DNA of 52,150 nucleotides from Thiopontia sp964551545 (GTDB lineage Bacteria; Pseudomonadota; Gammaproteobacteria; GCF-002020875): the NCBI GenBank assembly GCA_964551545.1, contig CAZKCT010000008.1, forward strand, positions 1 to 52,150, read 5' to 3'. The notes beneath the pieces were generated by a model that worked only from the letters and a program-made list of their open reading frames with translations, made no database searches and had not been told where the DNA came from. Shown one piece after another: positions 46,798 to 52,150 of the stretch (within the stretch, counting starts at the first letter, position 1; each line of letters starts with the position of its first letter). A program made the position numbers and the translations under genes.

Positions 46798-48183
46798 ATG
46801 GCGTTGAGCAACCTCCTGTTGCAGTCATTCCGTTCGATTATTGGAACGGACGGAGTACTTCATAGCGAGAGCGATCGTCTCGCCTACAGCTATGACAACA
46901 GCCGCCTTTCGGTCACTCCACTGGCCGTGCTACTCCCAGAGAGCCATCAACAGATTCTGGAGATTGTCCAGTTCTGCAATCACCAGCAAATCCCCATCAC
47001 TACCCGGGGGCGTGGCAGCGGCACCTCAGGAGCTGCCGTCCCCCTCAATGAGGGAGTCGTGCTCTCCACCGAACGAATGCGCAATATTCTCCGCATTGAG
47101 CCGGGCAACCGACTTATGGTGGTACAACCCGGCGTCACCAATCAAGAGGTGCAGCAGGCTGCTGCAGAACATGGCTTTTTCTGGGCGCCGGACCCCAGCA
47201 GCGCCCCCTTCTGCTCGGTTGGAGGCAATATCGCCTGCGGCACTGCGGGGCCTCGTGCCGTTAAGTATGGAACGACGCGGGAGAACATCCTTGGGCTGCG
47301 AGCAATCACCGGAAGTGGCTGCGAGATTCGCACCGGCACTGAAACCACAAAATGGGCCGTTGGCTACGACCTCACTCGACTACTGAGCGGATCCGAAGGG
47401 ACCCTTGCCATCATCACCGAGGCAACCCTGAAACTACTTCCCAGGCAGCCGCAGAAGATCATGATGCGTGCCCTCTATCGCAATATGCAACAGGCGGCAG
47501 ATGCAGTCGCTGCCATTATGGCGCAACCGGCCACCCCATCCGCACTGGAGTTCATGGATGGGGAGAGCCTCAAGCTGATCCGCAATCGACTAGGGGAGGA
47601 TTTTCCAACCAATGCCGGGGCAATGCTGATGATCGAGACCGATGGATCTGGCGAGACCATTCGAGAATCTGCCAGCGCCATTGAGGCAGCAGCAGATCAG
47701 CCGGGGCTGGTCGATTTCCACCAGGCATCAAACGCTCAGGAGGCGGAACAGCTCTGGCAGGCACGCAAGATCCTCTCTCCCCGGCTGCGCGAGATCGCAC
47801 CAAAAAAGATCAACGAAGACATTGTGGTCCCTGTCTCCAACATTCCCGCACTGATTCATTCCATCGAACGACTCTCCAGAGAACACCAGATCACCATCGC
47901 CAATTTTGGCCATGCCGGGAATGGGAACCTCCACACCAATCTGCTGGTCAATCCAGATGACCCACAAGAGATGGCACGAGCGGAGCAATGCCTCGATCAG
48001 CTCTTCCAGCGCGTGCTGGAGCTGCGCGGATCCATCTCTGGGGAACACGGCATCGGGCTGGTCAAACAACCCTATGTCGAACGGGAACTTGGCGAAGAGG
48101 AGCGCAGGATCATGCGCGACATTCGCACCCTGTTCGATCCGAATGGGATTCTTAACCCAGGGAAAGGGCCTCAGATATCCTGA
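46798..48183 (+). CDS. glcD: GlcD-type FAD-linked oxidase
   Basis: 461 residues from ATG 46798 (a TTG two codons upstream is an alternative). PCMH-type FAD domain (about 35-215) with ITTRGRGSGTSGAAVPL, APDPSSAPFCSVGGNIACGTAGPRAVKYG and GSEGTLAIITEATLKLLP; then the C-terminal FAD-oxidase domain with INEDIVVPVS, FGHAGNGNLHTNLLVNP and SGEHGIGLVKQPY. It matches the flavin subunit of glycolate oxidase or D-lactate dehydrogenase. The only GlcF-type partner in the window is 41 kb away. It is inserted between dolP and sspB, usually direct neighbours. Confidence 0.88.
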   Translation: MALSNLLLQSFRSIIGTDGVLHSESDRLAYSYDNSRLSVTPLAVLLPESHQQILEIVQFCNHQQIPITTRGRGSGTSGAAVPLNEGVVLSTERMRNILRIEPGNRLMVVQPGVTNQEVQQAAAEHGFFWAPDPSSAPFCSVGGNIACGTAGPRAVKYGTTRENILGLRAITGSGCEIRTGTETTKWAVGYDLTRLLSGSEGTLAIITEATLKLLPRQPQKIMMRALYRNMQQAADAVAAIMAQPATPSALEFMDGESLKLIRNRLGEDFPTNAGAMLMIETDGSGETIRESASAIEAAADQPGLVDFHQASNAQEAEQLWQARKILSPRLREIAPKKINEDIVVPVSNIPALIHSIERLSREHQITIANFGHAGNGNLHTNLLVNPDDPQEMARAEQCLDQLFQRVLELRGSISGEHGIGLVKQPYVERELGEEERRIMRDIRTLFDPNGILNPGKGPQIS

Positions 48184-48186
48184 GAG

Positions 48187-48627
48187 CTATTTGACAATCT
48201 TGAGGGAGGGGCCGCCTTTAGGCCGCTCCATCCTCTTTTCTGCCTCTACAGGCTCGTCGGTTTTCACTTCTACCTCTGCGGAGGGCTGACGCTCCTCCTG
48301 AGGGAAGATCATCCCCTGACCATTCTCCCGCGCGTAGATCGCCCGCACAGCAGATGGAGGGAAAGAGATCTCTTCCGATGCACCACTGAAACGGGCACTG
48401 AAATAGACCCAGTCATTCTCAATTGTCAGGCCAGAAACTGCGGACCCACTGCAGTTGAGCACAATTTCTCCCTCATTGACATGCGCCTGAGGAACCGTCG
48501 CCTGTGGATCTGTGGCATCCACCACCAGATAGGCGGTGAGGCCATTATCCTGAATCCATTGATGAATCGCCCGGATCAGGTAAGGGCGACTAGAACTCAT
48601 CCCATCGCTGGATGGGGTATCAATCAT
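48187..48627 (-). CDS. sspB: ClpXP adaptor / stringent starvation protein B
   Basis: 146 residues from ATG 48627. RPYLIRAIHQWIQDNGLTAYLVVDA, GEIVLNCSGSAVSGL, FSARFSG and VRAIYARENGQGMIFP are the substrate-binding fold of SspB. The acidic linker ends in PSLKIVK, the short ClpX-binding tail. It delivers ssrA-tagged proteins to ClpXP. It overlaps sspA by 8 bp; an ATG 9 codons in is a weaker alternative. It ends 3 bp from the convergent glcD stop. Confidence 0.95.
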   Translation of the reverse strand: MIDTPSSDGMSSSRPYLIRAIHQWIQDNGLTAYLVVDATDPQATVPQAHVNEGEIVLNCSGSAVSGLTIENDWVYFSARFSGASEEISFPPSAVRAIYARENGQGMIFPQEERQPSAEVEVKTDEPVEAEKRMERPKGGPSLKIVK

Positions 48628-49243
48628 GAAACTCTCGCTCCTCCTCGGTAAGGCTCTCAAGGAACGAGTCTCGATCAAACATGCGCTCTGCGTACTCCTT
48701 CACAGCCTTGGCTGAGGCCGGCAGCGTAACGCCCAACGAGTCGAGGCGCCAGAGAATCGGCGCAAGGCTACAGTCGACCAAAGAGAACTCATCACTCATG
48801 AAGTAGGGGTGCTGAGCAAAGAGTGGCGCCAACATCGTAATGCTCTCTGTCAGCTCTTTACGCGCCCGTGTGGCAGCCTTCTCGCTGCCATGCTCAATAT
48901 CCTCCATGCGTAACGACCAATCCCGGTCGATCCGCTCAATCATCAGCCGCACCTGAGCACGCGCCACAGGATCCACTGGCATCAGTGGCGGATGAGGAAA
49001 GCGCTCATCGAGATACTCCATGATGACCTGAGAACCAAACAGGGTCAGGTCGCGGTCCGCAATGGTTGGCAACATCTGGTAAGGACTCAGCTCAATGAAA
49101 TCCTCAGAGGGGTCCGAGAGGTCCACATTCTCCACCTCATGAGTAACCCCTTTCTCCGCCATCACAATCCTGACGCGGTGACTGAGATGGTCCAGAGAAC
49201 CGGTGAAGAGCACCATGACGGAGCGTCTATTGGCAATAGTCAT
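48620..49243 (-). CDS. sspA: Stringent starvation protein A (GST-like RNA polymerase partner)
   Basis: 207 residues. Thioredoxin-like N-terminal domain (RSVMVLFTGSLDHLSHRVRIVMAEKG, LSPYQMLPTIADRDLTLFGSQVIMEYLDERFPHPPLMPVDP) and helical GST C-terminal domain (SDEFSLVDCSLAPILWRL). The PHPPLMPVDP surface is the conserved patch that contacts RNA polymerase and sigma70. AAGGA precedes the ATG. The petABC terminator lies upstream, so it probably has its own promoter. Confidence 0.95.
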   Translation of the reverse strand: MTIANRRSVMVLFTGSLDHLSHRVRIVMAEKGVTHEVENVDLSDPSEDFIELSPYQMLPTIADRDLTLFGSQVIMEYLDERFPHPPLMPVDPVARAQVRLMIERIDRDWSLRMEDIEHGSEKAATRARKELTESITMLAPLFAQHPYFMSDEFSLVDCSLAPILWRLDSLGVTLPASAKAVKEYAERMFDRDSFLESLTEEEREFHD

Positions 49244-49276
49244 CGTTTACAAATCCTTGTCGATACAAAATGTAAG

Positions 49277-49309
49277 AAACCCTGAGCCCGTCATCAGGCC
49301 CAGGGTTTA
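49277..49309 (-). terminator. Terminator after petC
   Basis: On the minus strand AACCCTGGGCC pairs with GGGCTCAGGGTT, followed by TCTTACATTTT. It lies 20 bp after the petC stop. Confidence 0.7.
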
Positions 49310-49329
49310 ATCGAGATCCGGCAGACGTT

Positions 49330-50076
49330 TTAGTGAACGTCCTTCCAGTACTCCTTCTTCAGGCGGTAGGCGGGGATCAGCAGAATCAGCAAGAACCCAA
49401 GCACATACCAGCCCAATGTCATACGGTAAGCCTTGGCTGGCTCACCGACGTAGGCGAGGAAGTTAACCAGATCACCAACGGCCTTGTCATATTCAGCAGG
49501 TGTCATGGATCCAGAGCCATCAACCACCAGCTTTTCATTGGTCTTCTCACCACCATAAGCCATATTGACCTTTTCATCCTTCAGGTACTGCTTACCCTGC
49601 AGCCCCTCCAGTACATGTGGCATGCCCACATCCTTGAAGACCACATTATTGACGCCCATTGGACGGCTTGAGTCAACATAGAAGCTGCGCAGGTAAGTGT
49701 AGAGCCAGTCATCCCCGCGTGAACGAGAAATGACACTCAGATCAGGCGGTGTCGTACCAAACCACTGTGCGGCCTGCTCTTCAGGCATCGCAATCTCCAT
49801 GGTGTCATGAATCTTGGCACCGGTGAAGACCAGATTATCCAGCACTTCCTGGTCGCTCATGCCGAGGTCATCCGCCATTCTCTTATAGCGCATGAATTTG
49901 GCCGAGTGACAACTCAAGCAGTACTCCATGAACAACTTGGCACCATTCTTCAACGACTCCTTGTCAGAGAGGTCAATTGGAGCTTTGTCCAGTGCAACAC
50001 CACCGCCGCCACCAGCCATCACCAAGGACGGGAGAAGCAACAGCAGTATGCTGAGTTTTTTCATCATCTTTTTCAT
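49330..50076 (-). CDS. petC: Cytochrome c1 of the bc1 complex
   Basis: 248 residues. Signal peptide (about 1-21, cut after VMA), the c-type haem site C53-LS-C56-H57, the probable axial Met in RPMGVNNVVF, and one C-terminal membrane anchor (about 220-238) ending in basic LKKEYWKDVH. It takes electrons from the Rieske protein and passes them to a soluble cytochrome c. AAGGAG precedes the ATG. Last gene of petABC. Confidence 0.96.
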   Translation of the reverse strand: MKKMMKKLSILLLLLPSLVMAGGGGGVALDKAPIDLSDKESLKNGAKLFMEYCLSCHSAKFMRYKRMADDLGMSDQEVLDNLVFTGAKIHDTMEIAMPEEQAAQWFGTTPPDLSVISRSRGDDWLYTYLRSFYVDSSRPMGVNNVVFKDVGMPHVLEGLQGKQYLKDEKVNMAYGGEKTNEKLVVDGSGSMTPAEYDKAVGDLVNFLAYVGEPAKAYRMTLGWYVLGFLLILLIPAYRLKKEYWKDVH

Positions 50077-50094
50077 CGATTATTCTCCTTGTCC

Positions 50095-51342
50095 TTAATG
50101 CTCTGGCAGACGCTCAGGAACCGGTTTGGTCTTATCCATCTTCGAGTAGAACGGCATCAACAAGAAGAAAGCAAAGTAGATCACCGAAAAGATCCGCGCA
50201 AACATGGTCGCTACTGGTGTTGCAGGCTGTGTGCCCAACCAGGAGAGCGCAATGAATGCGACAACGAAGATCGCCAGCGCTGCCTTGGAAATCATCCCCT
50301 TGTACTTGATGGACTTCACCGGACTCCGATCCAGCCATGGCAGGATAAAGAGCATGATAATGGCACCAAACATCGCCACTACACCGAGGAATTTATCGGG
50401 TACTGCGCGCAGGATTGCGTAGAAGGCCGTGAAGTACCACAGTGGCACAATGTGCTCTGGGGTCTTCAGCGGATCTGCAGGGACAAAATTATCCTTCTCC
50501 AGGAACCAACCACCCATCTCCGGCACGAAGAACATCACTGCAGAGAAGATCATCAGGAAGACGATCACACCAACAATATCCTTCACTGAATAGTAAGGGT
50601 GGAATGGAATACCATCCGCAGGCGCCGTCTCACTCCAGCGATTTCCCTTAGGACCGTCCTTGATCTCAACACCTTCTGGGTTATTTGAACCCACAGCATG
50701 CAGTGCAACGATATGAAGGAAAACCAGCATCACCAACACTAGAGGTACCGCAATGACGTGGAAGGCGAAGAAGCGGTTCAAGGTCGCATCCGCGATAACG
50801 AAGTCACCACGAATCCACAGTGCGATATCCTCACCCACATAAGGCACGGCGCCAAACAGGGAGATAATCACCTGGGCACCCCAGTAGGACATCTGCCCCC
50901 AAGGCAGCAGGTAGCCCATGAAGGCCTCTGCCATCAACGCGAGGTAGAGCACCATACCGAAGACCCAGATCAACTCACGCGGCTTACGGTAAGAGCCATA
51001 CATCAACCCACGGAACATGTGGAGGTAGATCACCACAAAGAAAGCCGAGGCGCCGGTCGAGTGCATATAGCGGATCAACCACCCCCACTCCACATCACGC
51101 ATGATGTACTCCACTGAGGCGAAAGCGAGTTCAGCATCCGGCTTGTAGTTCATGGTGAGGAAAATACCGGTGACGATCTGAATCACCAGCACCAACATCG
51201 CCAGTGAACCGAAGAAGTACCAGAAGTTAAAGTTCTTTGGCGCGTAGTATTGCGCCAGATGCTCATTCCAGACTTTCAGCAGTGGGAAACGCTGATCAAA
51301 CCAGCCCACTACGCCTGTTGCTTCAGTCTCTCTCAGTCCCAT
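50095..51342 (-). CDS. petB: Cytochrome b of the bc1 complex
   Basis: 415 residues, full-length (not split as b6/subunit IV). Eight membrane segments. Haem ligands are the His pairs in LIRYMHSTGASAFFVVIYLHMFRG and RFFAFHVIAVPLVLVMLVFLHIVALH; PEWY-like quinol loop reads VPLWYFTAFYAILRAVPDK. The quinone sites and low/high-potential haems are in this subunit. AGGAG precedes the ATG, which shares a base with the petA stop. Confidence 0.97.
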   Translation of the reverse strand: MGLRETEATGVVGWFDQRFPLLKVWNEHLAQYYAPKNFNFWYFFGSLAMLVLVIQIVTGIFLTMNYKPDAELAFASVEYIMRDVEWGWLIRYMHSTGASAFFVVIYLHMFRGLMYGSYRKPRELIWVFGMVLYLALMAEAFMGYLLPWGQMSYWGAQVIISLFGAVPYVGEDIALWIRGDFVIADATLNRFFAFHVIAVPLVLVMLVFLHIVALHAVGSNNPEGVEIKDGPKGNRWSETAPADGIPFHPYYSVKDIVGVIVFLMIFSAVMFFVPEMGGWFLEKDNFVPADPLKTPEHIVPLWYFTAFYAILRAVPDKFLGVVAMFGAIIMLFILPWLDRSPVKSIKYKGMISKAALAIFVVAFIALSWLGTQPATPVATMFARIFSVIYFAFFLLMPFYSKMDKTKPVPERLPEH

Positions 51343-51935
51343 TATGCTGCTCCTTGATCAACGCCCACCAGGATACGGGTATCACTGACATAGCTGTGTG
51401 GAGGAATGACCAGATTGGTCGGTGCGGGTACCCCACTGTAGACACGGCCCGCCAAATCAAAGCGTGAACCATGGCATGGACAGAAGAAGCCACCCTTCCA
51501 GTCAGGGCCGAGATCAGCTGGCGCCATCTCGGGACGGAAGGTTGGAGAGCAGCCCAGATGCGTACAGATACCGACCGTCACCAGATACTCCGGCTTGATC
51601 GCACGAGAATCATTTTTGCAGTACTCGGGCTGCTCCGACTCATTGGACGCTGGATCAGCCAGAGTGCCTTCCAGTGTCTTCAGATTATTCAGCGTCTCTT
51701 CGGTACGGCGCACAATCCAGACTGGCTTACCGCGCCATTCGACCGTTAGCATCTGCCCCGGTTCCATCTTGCTGATATCAGCCTCAACAGGAGCGCCTGC
51801 CGCCTGTGCTCTCGCACTGGGGCTCATCGACTTGACGAAGGGAACCGCCACGAAGGCCGCCCCAACCGCGCTCACTGCAGAGGTTGCTGCCGTCAGAAAA
51901 CGACGCTTACCCAGATCTACAGTCTCTGTACTCAT
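51342..51935 (-). CDS. petA: Rieske iron-sulfur subunit of the bc1 complex
   Basis: 197 residues from ATG 51935, with GGAGAA upstream; 17 upstream in-frame residues are not family-like. An N-terminal Tat-type lead (GKRRFLTAATSAVSAVGAAFVAVPFV) forms the membrane anchor. The [2Fe-2S] ligands are in CTHLGC (box 1) and CPCHGSRFD (box 2), with GPAP-like YSGVPAPTNL after them. It moves electrons from quinol to cytochrome c1. First gene of petABC. Confidence 0.96.
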   Translation of the reverse strand: MSTETVDLGKRRFLTAATSAVSAVGAAFVAVPFVKSMSPSARAQAAGAPVEADISKMEPGQMLTVEWRGKPVWIVRRTEETLNNLKTLEGTLADPASNESEQPEYCKNDSRAIKPEYLVTVGICTHLGCSPTFRPEMAPADLGPDWKGGFFCPCHGSRFDLAGRVYSGVPAPTNLVIPPHSYVSDTRILVGVDQGAA

Positions 51936-52060
51936 ACAGTTTCTCCAAAAATAGACAACGATGGACCCGGCTAACCATTTAATCAATCAGTCTGCCAGAC
52001 ACACACCAAACCCAAAATTAGTGGCGGGGGATATTACCATAAACCCAACGTGTGATTACA

Positions 52061-52077
52061 CCCTTTTTCCAAAAGGG
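52061..52077 (-). terminator. Short A/T-rich hairpin upstream of petA
   Basis: CCCTTTT / AAAAAGGG with a 2-nt loop, 9 bp after the stop of the partial frame at 52086-52150. No T tract follows, so only weak support as its terminator. The rest of 51936-52085 holds no gene; it should contain the petABC promoter, but I see no clear -35/-10 pair. Confidence 0.35.
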
Positions 52078-52085
52078 CAATCCCC

Positions 52086-52150
52086 TCAAACAGATAGGTG
52101 GCGTTGCAGCCAATACTCCGTCAATGCCAGCTGCCACAGTTTACTGCCTT
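52086..52150 (-). CDS. C-terminal fragment of an unidentified protein (partial)
   Basis: An open frame enters from the right edge and ends at TGA (52088-52086). The visible tail reads SKLWQLALTEYWLQRHLSV. This resembles the last helix of asparagine synthetase-type proteins (LW..L..E.WL..), but 20 residues are too few to be sure. Confidence 0.35.
   Translation of the reverse strand, partial: GSKLWQLALTEYWLQRHLSV

Noticed and set aside
1..52150. CRISPR array, prophage or rRNA genes
   Set aside because: No regularly spaced direct repeats, no phage structural or integrase genes, and no 16S/23S/5S segments were seen.

Overview
The window looks like a chromosomal segment of a gammaproteobacterium, probably a chemolithoautotrophic sulfur oxidiser. 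The evidence is the gammaproteobacterial gene order (rnpB-rsmI-yraN-dolP-sspB-sspA-petCBA beside a dcw cluster; coaBC-dut-algC-argB opposite radC; fkpB-ispH; pilC-pilD-coaE-zapD), a proteobacterial phosphoribulokinase (Calvin cycle), a periplasmic rhodanese, a TauE/SafE exporter and a bc1 complex. The sulfur-oxidiser label is inference; no rubisco or sox/dsr gene lies in the window.

Layout. (1) 1-2650 is an accessory strip of short cassettes: two small coiled-coil/membrane proteins, a RelE/ParE-Phd pair, brnTA and a VapC-Phd pair. Several cassettes begin with the same short repeat followed by a sigma70 promoter whose -10 box lies 7-9 nt before the ATG, so the mRNAs should be leaderless. (2) 2770-8150 holds tRNA-Gln, rpsI-rplM, a third small membrane protein, an alpha/beta hydrolase and thioredoxin-like ferredoxin facing glcF, then prk and a rhodanese. 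(3) 8150-25790 is housekeeping: TauE, argB, algC, dut, coaBC | radC, fimT, pilE | ispH, fkpB | pilC, pilD, coaE, zapD | mutT-thiE, argJ, secA, lpxC. (4) 25860-26294 is non-coding and carries a MITE-like element of about 270 bp with 29-bp terminal inverted repeats. (5) 26295-44295 is the dcw cluster on the minus strand, tightly packed. (6) 44487-52150 holds rnpB, rsmI, yraN, dolP, glcD, sspB-sspA, petC-petB-petA and a trace of one more gene.

The most striking feature is that ftsZ is not in its usual place after ftsA. It is the first gene of the dcw cluster, 20 bp upstream of mraZ and next to rnpB. The operator expected before mraZ (four CCAC/GTGG repeats at exact 10-bp spacing, over a -10 box) lies upstream of ftsZ instead. 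MraZ would therefore control ftsZ and the rest of the cluster from one promoter. The place ftsZ vacated, between ftsA and lpxC, is the non-coding stretch with the MITE-like element, and lpxC has its own near-consensus promoter. The FtsZ protein also has an altered T3 loop (GAGARA instead of GAGANP).

How the genes work together: mraZ to ftsA plus ftsZ make peptidoglycan precursors and the divisome; zapD stabilises the Z ring; lpxC commits to lipid A; secA drives export; dolP and fkpB act in envelope quality or folding. petABC feeds electrons to cytochrome c. prk with glcF/glcD suggests carbon fixation coupled to glycolate salvage. Several short intergenic regions (ferredoxin/glcF, coaBC, fkpB) also show a TATACT-type -10 box 6-8 nt from the start codon, so leaderless transcription may not be limited to the cassettes.
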